DNA of 64,000 nt from Amycolatopsis sp. (lineage in GTDB: Bacteria; Actinomycetota; Actinomycetes; Mycobacteriales; Pseudonocardiaceae), in contig NZ_JAODNM010000140.1 in NCBI RefSeq assembly GCF_025464955.1, positions 1 to 64,000 on the forward strand, read 5' to 3'. The translations under genes and the position numbers were made by a program. Of the stretch, positions 1 through 7,635 are shown piece after piece. Under the pieces are notes generated by a model. It did no database searches, was not told the origin of the DNA, and was given only the letters and a program-made list of their open reading frames with translations. Each line of letters opens with the position of its first letter. The stretch's first letter is position 1.

Positions 1-658
1 AAATCAGGTTCGACTTCGTCACCAACCCAGCCTCACGAGCCGCCGTGATCACCGACAACGACCGCGCATAACGGAAACCAGGACGAATCCGCTTAAAAAT
101 CCGCGGCACCGTCTCCACATTATGCGCCAACACCTCCGGCCGGGAAGAAAATACCTCCCCGAGCTGCTCCGGGTCCGCATTGAAGTCCGGAATCAACAGT
201 TCGACACCAGTGCCCGGGTTAAGCCCGTGAATCTGACGCACAGTCTCCGCGTAAAGCCACGCACCACCGTCATCGAGATCATCACGCGCGACACCAGTCA
301 CCGTCGAATACCGCAGACCCATCGCCTGAACAGACTCCGCCACCTTCCGCGGCTCAGCACGGTCCAGCGCATCCGGCTTACCCGTGTCAATCTGGCAGAA
401 ATCACACCGACGCGTGCACTGACTACCACCGATCAAGAAAGTGGCCTCGCGATCTTCCCAACACTCGTAAATGTTCGGACAACCAGCCTCCTCACACACC
501 GTGTGCAGACCTTCACGCTTGACCAGGGCCTTGAGCTCGGTGAACTCAGGGCCCATCCGCGCCTTGGTCTTGATCCACGGCGGCTTCTTCTCAATCGGCG
601 TCTCGGCATTGCGGACTTCAAGCCGCAGGAGCTTCCGCCCGTCGGGCGCCGCGCTCAT
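1..658 (-). CDS. lipA: Lipoyl synthase LipA (C-terminus cut by window start)
   Basis: Radical SAM enzyme that inserts two sulfurs into protein-bound octanoate to make lipoate, here most directly for GcvH. Translating the minus strand from ATG at 656-658 gives the auxiliary-cluster cysteines (C-x4-C-x5-C, in CEEAGCPNIYEC) and then the radical SAM CxxxCxxC motif (CTRRCDFC) about 20 residues later. The ATG overlaps the glyA stop by four bases (ATGA), so the two are probably translationally coupled. About 219 codons are visible; the rest lies beyond base 1. Many codons end in T (GGT, CGT, GAT), unlike the gcv genes beside it. Family assignment is firm. Confidence 0.95.
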   Translation of the reverse strand, partial: MSAAPDGRKLLRLEVRNAETPIEKKPPWIKTKARMGPEFTELKALVKREGLHTVCEEAGCPNIYECWEDREATFLIGGSQCTRRCDFCQIDTGKPDALDRAEPRKVAESVQAMGLRYSTVTGVARDDLDDGGAWLYAETVRQIHGLNPGTGVELLIPDFNADPEQLGEVFSSRPEVLAHNVETVPRIFKRIRPGFRYARSLSVITAAREAGLVTKSNLI

Positions 659-1929
659 CCGAGGTCCGCGTACAGCGGGTGCTTCTTGGCCAACAGCTCG
701 ACACGGGAGCCCAGAGTCTGCTTGGCGGCGTCGTCGAAGTCCGCCTGCAGCGCGAGCGCGATGATGTCGGAGACCTCGGCGAAGTCCTCGGCGCCGAAAC
801 CGCGAGTGGCCAGCGCCGGGGTGCCGATGCGCAGCCCCGAGGTGATCATCGGCGGGCGCGGGTCGAACGGGACGGCGTTGCGGTTGACCGTGATCCCGAC
901 CGAGTGCAGCCGGTCCTCGGCCTGCTGGCCGTCCAAAGTGGAGTTGACGAGGTCGACGAGCACCAGGTGCACGTCGGTTCCGCCGGTGAGTACCCGCACG
1001 CCCGCGTCGAGGCAGTCCTGTTGGGACAGTCGGTCGGCGAGGATCTTCGAGCCTTCGAGGACCCGCTGCTGGCGCTCCTTGAACTCCTCGCTCGCGGCGA
1101 TCTTCAGCGCTACGGCCTTCGCCGCGATGACGTGCTCAAGCGGACCGCCCTGCTGGCCGGGGAACACCGCGGAGTTGATCTTCTTCGCGAGCTCCTGACG
1201 GCACAGGATGATGCCGCCGCGCGGGCCGCCGAGGGTCTTGTGCGTGGTCGTGGTGACGATGTCGGCGTGCGGCACCGGGCTCGGGTGCAGCCCGGCCGCG
1301 ACGAGCCCGGCGAAGTGCGCCATGTCCACCATCAGCTTGGCGTCGACGAGGTCGGCGATGCGCCGGAACTCGGCGAAGTCGAGCTGACGCGGGTACGCCG
1401 ACCAGCCGGCGATGATCAGCTTCGGCTTGTGCTCGGTGGCGAGCCGCTCGATCTCTTCAAGGTCGACAATTCCGGTCTCTTTGTCGACATGGTAGGCGAC
1501 GACGTTGTAGAGCTTGCCGGAGAAGTTGATTTTCATGCCGTGCGTCAGGTGCCCGCCGTGCGCGAGGTCGAGACCGAGGATGGTGTCTCCCGGCTGGAGC
1601 ACCGCGACCATGGCGGCGGCGTTGGCCTGCGCGCCGGAGTGCGGCTGGACGTTGGCATGCTCGGCACCGAACAGCGCCTTCGCACGGTCGATCGCGAGCT
1701 GCTCGATGACGTCGACGTACTCACAGCCACCGTAGTAGCGGCGGCCTGGGTAGCCCTCGGCGTACTTGTTCGTCAGCACGGAGCCCTGCGCTTCGAGCAC
1801 ACCGACTGGCGCGAAGTTCTCCGACGCGATCATTTCCAGCGTGCTCTGCTGGCGGGTCAGCTCGTGGGCGACGGCCTCGGCGACCTCGGGGTCCACTTCG
1901 GACAGCGTGGCGTTGAAGGAGGAGGTCAT
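655..1929 (-). CDS. glyA: Serine hydroxymethyltransferase
   Basis: PLP enzyme that interconverts serine plus tetrahydrofolate with glycine plus 5,10-methylene-THF in the cytosol. The 424-residue product has the usual family length, with the PLP lysine in TTTTHKTLGG at about K231 and the substrate-site start LEMIASENF. It lies two bases after gcvH and overlaps lipA by four bases. Placing SHMT in the glycine cleavage operon links glycine decarboxylation to the serine pool: methylene-THF from the T protein can be used at once to make serine from a second glycine. Confidence 0.97.
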   Translation of the reverse strand: MTSSFNATLSEVDPEVAEAVAHELTRQQSTLEMIASENFAPVGVLEAQGSVLTNKYAEGYPGRRYYGGCEYVDVIEQLAIDRAKALFGAEHANVQPHSGAQANAAAMVAVLQPGDTILGLDLAHGGHLTHGMKINFSGKLYNVVAYHVDKETGIVDLEEIERLATEHKPKLIIAGWSAYPRQLDFAEFRRIADLVDAKLMVDMAHFAGLVAAGLHPSPVPHADIVTTTTHKTLGGPRGGIILCRQELAKKINSAVFPGQQGGPLEHVIAAKAVALKIAASEEFKERQQRVLEGSKILADRLSQQDCLDAGVRVLTGGTDVHLVLVDLVNSTLDGQQAEDRLHSVGITVNRNAVPFDPRPPMITSGLRIGTPALATRGFGAEDFAEVSDIIALALQADFDDAAKQTLGSRVELLAKKHPLYADLG

Positions 1930-1931
1930 GG

Positions 1932-2306
1932 TCAGCCTTCCTTGATCAGTGCGGCATAAGCGGCGGCGTCGAGCAGTTCGGCAGCACCCTCGGTGCGGAC
2001 CTTGAACAGCCAGCCCTTTTCGAACGGGTCCGAGTTGATCAGCTCGGGCGCGTCGGCGGTGGCGTCGTTCACCTCGACGACCTCGCCGCTGACCGGCGCG
2101 TACAGCTCGCTGACCGACTTGGTCGACTCGACCTCGCCACAGACCTCGCCGGCGGTGACGGTGTCGCCGACGGCCGGGAGCTGCACGAACACGATATCCC
2201 CGAGCGCCTCGGAGGCGAACTCGGTGATGCCGACCTGCGCGACGTCACCGTCGATGCGCAACCACTCGTGTTCCTTGGTGTACTTCAGATCCTGGGGGAT
2301 GCTCAT
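1932..2306 (-). CDS. gcvH: Glycine cleavage system H protein
   Basis: Small lipoyl carrier that shuttles the aminomethyl group between GcvP, GcvT and the L protein. The product is 124 residues; the lipoylated lysine is K63 in EVESTKSVSEL, with the typical GDIVFVQLP strand before it. It lies between gcvT (14-base gap) and glyA (two-base gap). The lipoyl synthase needed to modify it is encoded two genes downstream in the same operon. Length and motif leave little doubt. Confidence 0.97.
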   Translation of the reverse strand: MSIPQDLKYTKEHEWLRIDGDVAQVGITEFASEALGDIVFVQLPAVGDTVTAGEVCGEVESTKSVSELYAPVSGEVVEVNDATADAPELINSDPFEKGWLFKVRTEGAAELLDAAAYAALIKEG

Positions 2307-2320
2307 CTGTTTCCTCGGGT

Positions 2321-3430
2321 TCAGGCGCGCTTGTAGAAGGGCAGGGCGACGACCTCGACGGGCTCGATCTTCCCGCGGATGTCCACCGACAGCTTGGTGC
2401 CCGGCTGGTTGAGCTCGGGCGTCAGGTACGCCATCGCGATCGGGTAGCCCAGCGTCGGCGACAGTGCACCGCTGGTGACCTCGCCGACCTCGGTTTCGCC
2501 GTCCAGCAGCTTGTAGCCGTGACGCGGCGCGCGGCGACCGGACCCGCGAAGGCCGACCAGGACCCGTGCCTCGTCGGTCTCGGCGCGCCCGGTCAGGGCC
2601 TCCTTGCCGACGAAGTCACCGGGCTTCTCGAACTTCACCACTCGGCCGAGCCCGGCCTGGAACGGGCTGAGCTCGGCGGACAACTCGTTGCCGTACAACG
2701 GCATTCCAGCTTCCAGACGCAGCGTGTCGCGGCAGGCGAGCCCGGCCGGGAGCAGGCCGTGCGGCGCGCCGGCCTCGGTCAGGATCTGCCACACGGCGGG
2801 AGCCTCGGCGGCCGCGACGTATAGCTCGAAGCCGTCCTCGCCGGTGTAACCGGTGCGCGCGAGGAGGACGTCATGGCCGTTCACGACCGCGGGAACGCTG
2901 GCGTAGTACTTCAGCTCGGCCAAGTTCGCCTCGGTCACCGCGCTGACGATGTCGGTGGATCGCGGCCCTTGGACAGCGATCAGCGCGACCTCCGACGACC
3001 GGTTGGTGACGACGGCGTCGAAGCCGGCGACACGCTCGGCCAACGCGTCCGCCACCACAGCAGCGTTGCCCGCATTGGCCACGACCAGGAACTTCTCGTC
3101 CTCCAGCCGGTAGACGACGAGGTCGTCCAGTATCCCGCCGGACGCGTCGCAGAGCATCGAGTACCGCGCGCGGCCGACCTTGACCGCAGTCAAGTTGCCG
3201 ACCAGCGCGTAGTCGAGCACGTCGGCGGCCTGCGGGCCGGTCACCTCGATTTCGGCCATGTGCGACAGGTCGAAGATCCCGGCGGCTTCGCGGACGGCCT
3301 TGTGCTCGGCCAGCTCGCTCGAATAGCGGACCGGCATCGACCAGCCAGCGAAGTCGGTGAACAGGGCACCGAGGCTTTTGTGGACCTCGTGCAGGGGCGA
3401 TTCGCGCGCCGGTTTTTGAGGAGAAGTCAT
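2321..3430 (-). CDS. gcvT: Glycine cleavage system T protein (aminomethyltransferase)
   Basis: Transfers the methylene carbon from aminomethyl-GcvH to tetrahydrofolate and releases ammonia. I start it at ATG 3428-3430 (MTSPQKPARESPLHEVH, 369 residues) because an upstream in-frame start would lie inside gcvP and the N-terminus matches the family from LHEVHKSLGA. GAAGG lies just upstream as a ribosome site. The folate-site segments DASGGILDDLVVYR and RDTLRLEAGMPLYG are present. The gap to the gcvP stop is five bases. Confidence 0.95.
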   Translation of the reverse strand: MTSPQKPARESPLHEVHKSLGALFTDFAGWSMPVRYSSELAEHKAVREAAGIFDLSHMAEIEVTGPQAADVLDYALVGNLTAVKVGRARYSMLCDASGGILDDLVVYRLEDEKFLVVANAGNAAVVADALAERVAGFDAVVTNRSSEVALIAVQGPRSTDIVSAVTEANLAELKYYASVPAVVNGHDVLLARTGYTGEDGFELYVAAAEAPAVWQILTEAGAPHGLLPAGLACRDTLRLEAGMPLYGNELSAELSPFQAGLGRVVKFEKPGDFVGKEALTGRAETDEARVLVGLRGSGRRAPRHGYKLLDGETEVGEVTSGALSPTLGYPIAMAYLTPELNQPGTKLSVDIRGKIEPVEVVALPFYKRA

Positions 3431-3435
3431 GGCCT

Positions 3436-6297
3436 TCAGTCCTGGTAGGCGGTGAGCGGCGGGCAGGAGCACACAAGGTTACGGTCGCCGTGCGCGCCGT
3501 CGATGCGACGGACCGGCGGCCAGTACTTCGCCTTCGGGTTCACTCCGGCGGGGTACACCGCGAGTTTGCGGTCATACGGCAGGTTCCACTCGCCGACAAG
3601 AGTCTCGGCGGTGTGGGGAGCGCCACGCAGCGGGCTCTCCTCGACCTTCCAGCGGCCTTGCGCGACGGCGTCGATCTCGTGCCGGATCGCGATCATGGCG
3701 TCGCAGAACCGGTCGATCTCACCGAGGTTCTCGCTCTCGGTCGGCTCGACCATCAGCGTGCCGGCGACCGGGAACGACATCGTCGGCGCGTGGAACCCGT
3801 AGTCGACCAGGCGTTTCGCGACGTCGTCCACGGTCACGCCGGTGTCCTTGGTGAGCCCGCGCAGGTCGAGAATGCACTCGTGCGCGACCAGGCCGCTCTG
3901 TCCGGTGTAGAGCACCGGGTAGTGCGGCGAGAGCCGCGAGGCGACGTAGTTCGCGGCGAGCACGGCGACCTTCGTCGCGGTGGTCAGGCCGGGCGCGCCC
4001 ATCATGCGGACGTAGGCCCACGAGATCGGCAGGATCGACGCCGAGCCGTACGGCGCGCCCGAGATCGGGCCGACACCGGTCTCCGGACCGGCACCATCGA
4101 GCAGCGGGTGGTTGGGCAGGTACGGCGCGAGGTGCGCACGGACCGCCACCGGGCCGACACCCGGACCGCCACCGCCGTGCGGGATGCAGAACGTCTTGTG
4201 CAGGTTCAGGTGCGAAACGTCGCCGCCGAACTCACCGGGCTTGGCCAGCCCGAGCAGCGCGTTGAGGTTCGCGCCGTCGACGTAGACCTGGCCGCCGCCC
4301 GCGTGCACGATCCGGGCGATCTCGTCGATGCCGTTCTCGTAGACGCCGTGGGTCGACGGGTAGGTGACCATGATCGCGGCGAGCTCACCGGCATGCTTGT
4401 CCACTTTGGACTGCAGGTCGGCGAGGTCGACGTTGCCCTCGGTGGTGCAGGCGACTACGACCACGCGCATCCCGGCGAGCACCGCGGACGCGGCGTTGGT
4501 GCCGTGCGCAGAAGACGGGATCAGGCAGATCTCGCGCTCCGGCTGGGCGTTCGCGTGGTGGTACGCACGGATCGCGAGAAGCCCGGCGAGCTCACCCTGG
4601 CTGCCCGCGTTGGGCTGCAGGGACACCTTGTCGTAGCCGGTGACCTCGGCCAGCCAGGTCGCAAGCTGCTCGACGAGCACGTGGTAACCCTGGGCGTCCT
4701 CGGCGGGGGCGAACGGGTGAATGCCCGCGAACTCCGGCCAGCTGATGGGCTCCATCTCCGTGGTGGCGTTGAGCTTCATCGTGCAGGAGCCGAGCGGGAT
4801 CATGCCGCGGTCGAGCGCGTAGTCCTGATCGGACAGGCTCCGGAGGTACCGCAGCATCGCCGTCTCGCTGTGGTGCGAGCGGAAGACGTCGTGGGTGAGG
4901 AAGTCGCTCTCGCGAACAAGGCCAGTCGGAAGCGCCGACCCGGCGGCATCCAGCTCGGTGTCCACGCCGAACGCGCGGAGGACCTTGGCGAGCAGGTCCG
5001 CGCGGGTGACCTCGTCGCAGGCGATCCGGACGTGGTCGGCGTCGACGCGGCCCAGGTTGATCCCGGTCTTCCTGGCCGCGGCGTGCACGGCGTCCGCGCG
5101 GCCCGGAACGTGCGCGAGGACGGTGTCGAAGAAGCCTTCGTGCACGACCTCGACGCCACCGGTACGCAGCGCCGCCGCAAGCGCTGTCGCGAGGTCGTGG
5201 ACGCGGTTCGCGATGGCCTTCAGGCCGTCCGGGCCGTGGTAGACGGCGTACATCGCGGCCAGCACGGCGGGCAGGACCTGCGCGGTGCAGATGTTGGAGG
5301 TCGCCTTCTCGCGGCGAATGTGCTGCTCACGGGTCTGCAGCGCGAGCCGGTACGCCGGGTTGCCGTCGGCGTCGACGGACACGCCGACGAGGCGGCCGGG
5401 TAGCGAGCGCTCGAGGCCGGCGCGCACCGACATGAACCCGGCGTGCGGTCCGCCGTAGCCGAGCGGAACGCCGAAGCGCTGCGTCGAACCAGCGGCGATG
5501 TCGGCACCGAACTCGCCGGGCGCGGTGATCAGCGTCAGCGCGAGGAGGTCGGCGGCTGCGGTGTACAGCGCGCCAGCGGCCTTCGCCGACTCGGACAGCG
5601 CGCGGTAAAAACCGGCGCCGCGGAGCACACCGGAGGCGCCCGGGTACTGCACGACCACGCCGAAGAAGTCGTCAGGCAGCCCGGTGAGCAGGTCACGGAC
5701 CTCGACGTCGATGCCGACGGCCTGGGCGCGGGTGCGGACCACGGCGATGGTCTGCGGCAGGCACTCGGCGTCGAGCACGACGACGTTGGACTTGGACTTC
5801 GACACGCGGCGCATCAGCATGACGGCCTCGGCCACGGCCGTGGACTCGTCGAGCAGCGACGCGTTCGCCGTGGTCAGGCCGGTGAGCTCGGAGACCATGG
5901 TCTGGAAGTTCAGCAGCGCCTCTAGACGGCCCTGCGAGATCTCCGGCTGGTACGGCGTGTACGCGGTGTACCAGGCCGGGCTCTCGAGCACGTTCCGCCG
6001 GATGACCGCCGGGGTGAAGGTGTCGCTGTAACCGAGGCCGATCATCTGGACGTTGCGGGTGTTCAGCGCCGCGAGCTTGCGCAGCTCGGCGATCGCCTCC
6101 TCCTCGGACGCCGCGGGCGGCAGGTCGAGGTCGCGGGTGACGCGGATGGCAGAAGGGACAGCCGCTTCGACCATGGCGTCGAGGGAGCCGTAACCGCACT
6201 CGGCCAGCATCTTGGCCTGCTCGGAGTCAGCGGGACCGATGTGGCGGGAAGCGAACGACGAACTGACGGCTTCGGGAAACACAGTGCCTGATGACAA
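3436..6297 (-). CDS. gcvP: Glycine dehydrogenase (decarboxylating), P protein
   Basis: PLP enzyme that decarboxylates glycine and loads the aminomethyl group on GcvH. It is the single-chain form (953 residues), not the split P1/P2 form. The N-terminal SFASRHIGP signature is present, and the PLP lysine is in NLHKTFCIPHGGGGPG at about K701. The start is read as TTG 6295-6297, since GAGGAG lies eight bases upstream; a GTG five codons inside has no comparable site. It is the first gene after the tandem glycine riboswitch and leads the gcvPTH-glyA-lipA operon. Confidence 0.96.
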   Translation of the reverse strand: MSSGTVFPEAVSSSFASRHIGPADSEQAKMLAECGYGSLDAMVEAAVPSAIRVTRDLDLPPAASEEEAIAELRKLAALNTRNVQMIGLGYSDTFTPAVIRRNVLESPAWYTAYTPYQPEISQGRLEALLNFQTMVSELTGLTTANASLLDESTAVAEAVMLMRRVSKSKSNVVVLDAECLPQTIAVVRTRAQAVGIDVEVRDLLTGLPDDFFGVVVQYPGASGVLRGAGFYRALSESAKAAGALYTAAADLLALTLITAPGEFGADIAAGSTQRFGVPLGYGGPHAGFMSVRAGLERSLPGRLVGVSVDADGNPAYRLALQTREQHIRREKATSNICTAQVLPAVLAAMYAVYHGPDGLKAIANRVHDLATALAAALRTGGVEVVHEGFFDTVLAHVPGRADAVHAAARKTGINLGRVDADHVRIACDEVTRADLLAKVLRAFGVDTELDAAGSALPTGLVRESDFLTHDVFRSHHSETAMLRYLRSLSDQDYALDRGMIPLGSCTMKLNATTEMEPISWPEFAGIHPFAPAEDAQGYHVLVEQLATWLAEVTGYDKVSLQPNAGSQGELAGLLAIRAYHHANAQPEREICLIPSSAHGTNAASAVLAGMRVVVVACTTEGNVDLADLQSKVDKHAGELAAIMVTYPSTHGVYENGIDEIARIVHAGGGQVYVDGANLNALLGLAKPGEFGGDVSHLNLHKTFCIPHGGGGPGVGPVAVRAHLAPYLPNHPLLDGAGPETGVGPISGAPYGSASILPISWAYVRMMGAPGLTTATKVAVLAANYVASRLSPHYPVLYTGQSGLVAHECILDLRGLTKDTGVTVDDVAKRLVDYGFHAPTMSFPVAGTLMVEPTESENLGEIDRFCDAMIAIRHEIDAVAQGRWKVEESPLRGAPHTAETLVGEWNLPYDRKLAVYPAGVNPKAKYWPPVRRIDGAHGDRNLVCSCPPLTAYQD

Positions 6298-6300
6298 CCT

Positions 6301-6349
6301 GGGAGCTCCTCGGTCAGGCGCCGGGCAGAACCCCGCGCTGGGAACTCCC
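6301..6349 (-). promoter_or_regulatory. Predicted gcvP Shine-Dalgarno sequestering hairpin
   Basis: On the minus strand GGGAGUUCC (6349-6341) can pair with GGAGCUCCC (6309-6301) over nine positions with one G-U pair. The second arm contains the GGAG of the gcvP ribosome site (GAGGAG, 6311-6306). The loop is about 31 nt and could form its own small GC stem. It lies directly after the second glycine aptamer, as an expression platform would. No U tract is seen, so control of translation is more likely than termination. The pairing is read from the sequence; the function is inferred. Confidence 0.55.
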
Positions 6350-6525
6350 CCTCTGTCATGGCACCTGAGAGCTTCACCGCGCGGACGCGGCTTTCACCTT
6401 GGGTGAGGCGCGGGTGCGCCTGCTTTCCAGAGTGGCCTGGCTCGAAGCGGTAGTTGTACCTGAGAGATTCCGGGGAGTTTGCTCCTTCGGTGCGTCGCCG
6501 AACTCACGACGCTCTCCCGCTCCAG
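6350..6525 (-). ncRNA. Tandem glycine riboswitch upstream of gcvP
   Basis: Read on the minus strand, aptamer 1 (about 6525-6427) has GCGGGAGAG, then CACCGAAGGAGCAAA, then AATCTCTCAGGTAC and a closing ACCGC. The CTCTGGA linker follows. Aptamer 2 (about 6425-6350) has CACCCAAGGTGAAAGCC, then AGCTCTCAGGTGCC and ACAGAGG. These blocks match the known glycine riboswitch consensus in order. Two cooperative aptamers ahead of gcvP are the classic arrangement in which glycine turns on its own degradation. Confidence 0.92.
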
Positions 6526-6546
6526 CTCATAACGGCCCTGTCTTCA

Positions 6547-6552
6547 GTTATA
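6547..6552 (-). promoter_or_regulatory. Likely -10 box for the riboswitch-gcv transcript
   Basis: The minus strand reads TATAAC at 6552-6547. A start about seven bases on, near 6540, would begin the RNA about 15 nt before the first glycine aptamer. The -35 region at the expected distance (AACGGA) is a poor match, which is common in GC-rich actinobacteria. Position is the main support. Confidence 0.5.
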
Positions 6553-6800
6553 CCGCGCACCGTACCTGGTCCGTTGCCCCTGGTCCAGCCGTCGGCCTCG
6601 AGACGCGGTCAACGCCACTCTCCGCCGGCGACCGCAAGCTGAACCACCACCAGATCCGGACGCCGCGAGAATCCAGGCTGGTCGGCCGCCGCGAGCTCAA
6701 GATCGACGTCGACACTATGGATGACTCGAAGATGCCGAGGCAGTCGCAGGTCGAGGTATGCGGCGACCTCCGACGAGCTCGGTGTACCCGGCCTAGTCCT
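6553..6800. other. Intergenic region between the gcv promoter and the GntR gene 3' end
   Basis: About 250 bases with no coding signal I trust on either strand. Apart from the weak -35 region near 6570 I see no further structure until the R1 palindrome at 6801. Confidence 0.6.
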
Positions 6801-6846
6801 CTGGTGAGTGGTTAGGCCGGTTAGAACCGGCCGGAACACTCACGAC
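6801..6846. repeat. R1 palindrome, copy a
   Basis: Imperfect inverted repeat: GTGAGTGGTTAGGCCGG on the left, CCGGCCGGAACACTCAC on the right, with TTAGAA in the loop. It ends one base before the stop codon of the GntR gene at 6847. It belongs to the R1 family also found at 10961, 23999, 45666, 52024 and 57416. There is no T tract, so it is not a textbook terminator. Confidence 0.85.
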
Positions 6847-7500
6847 TCAGGCGCCGAACAGCTGGGTCAGGGTGACGGCGCGGTTGACGCGGACGTGTTC
6901 GGCGGCGCTGGCCTTCGCCCGCTCGGCGTCGCCGGACTTGATTGCCTCGAACAGCCGCCAGTGCTCTTCGAGCAGCTCGCCGAAGTGCTCGTTTTGGCTG
7001 GTCAGCCACCGAAGACGGCCTTCGAGCGGCTGGAGGACCGTGGACAGCAGGCCGTTGCCGGCGATCGCGACGATCTCGTCGTGGAAGCGGGTGTTGAGCG
7101 CGGTGATGCGGCTCGCCTGGCTGCTTGCTGTCGCCTTCGCAGCGTCTTCGAGCAGGCGTTCCAGCTTCCGCAGGTCCTTGCTCGTCGCGCGGCTCGCCGC
7201 GAGACCGGCGGCAAGGCCTTCGAGTGCTTCGCGGACGTCGAAGAGCTCCTCGACGTCCGATCGGTCGAGCTGCCGGACCACCACGCGTCGCGGCGACTGG
7301 ACGACGACGAAACCTTCGCTCTCCAGGCTGCGGATCGCTTCCCGCACCGGCACCCGCGAGACACCGAGATCCTCGGCGAGCTCACGCTCGACCAGGCGAT
7401 CGCCCGGCTTCAGGCGGCCGGTCAGGATCCGGTCGCGCAACTCGTCACGCACCCGCTGCCGGATCGCGGCCAACGGCGGCGGAGGCACTTCCGCAACCAC
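6847..7500 (-). CDS. GntR/FadR-family transcriptional regulator (FCD domain)
   Basis: The product is 217 residues. A winged helix-turn-helix covers residues 8-75 (core LAEDLGVSRVPVREAIRSLE), followed by the all-helical FCD ligand domain from about residue 80 with the family's histidine-bearing segments (NTRFHDEI, EEHWRLFEAI). The start is GTG 7498-7500, with GGGGGAG four bases upstream. It is divergent from the permease/racemase-like pair and shares a 135-bp control region holding a strong palindrome. It probably represses that pair and is released by an amide, ureide or acid ligand; the ligand is not known. Confidence 0.88.
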   Translation of the reverse strand: MVAEVPPPPLAAIRQRVRDELRDRILTGRLKPGDRLVERELAEDLGVSRVPVREAIRSLESEGFVVVQSPRRVVVRQLDRSDVEELFDVREALEGLAAGLAASRATSKDLRKLERLLEDAAKATASSQASRITALNTRFHDEIVAIAGNGLLSTVLQPLEGRLRWLTSQNEHFGELLEEHWRLFEAIKSGDAERAKASAAEHVRVNRAVTLTQLFGA

Positions 7501-7589
7501 TTTCTCCCCCTCATGTGAACAGCCGCGTAACCGGCCTTAACAAGAGCGTAGCGGGGAAACCCTTGACGACCGGGGACCGCGGGTCGATA

Positions 7590-7618
7590 TTTGGGATACC
7601 AAGTTTTGGTATCCCAAA
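7590..7618. promoter_or_regulatory. Double operator for the divergent GntR-type regulator
   Basis: Perfect 13-base inverted repeat: TTTGGGATACCAA (7590-7602), GTT spacer, TTGGTATCCCAAA (7606-7618). Each arm is itself a near-dyad of the TGG-N4-CCA form, close to the TGGTATACCA type bound by FadR-subfamily regulators, so two dimers may bind side by side. It ends 17 bases before the permease start codon, well placed to block that promoter or ribosome access. Confidence 0.75.
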
Positions 7619-7635
7619 CCCCCGCCGGAGGCACC

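Noticed and set aside
3490..5403. Long plus-strand open frames opposite gcvP, and similar ones opposite recG, the DAK2 gene, pyc, the peptidase and helR
   Set aside because: High GC leaves antisense frames open. Their products are Arg/Gly/Val-rich, match no motif and lie fully inside well-supported genes.
6801..6846. R1 copies as ordinary Rho-independent terminators
   Set aside because: None is followed by a T tract, while the rpmB terminator in the same window has one. A termination role stays possible but is not shown.
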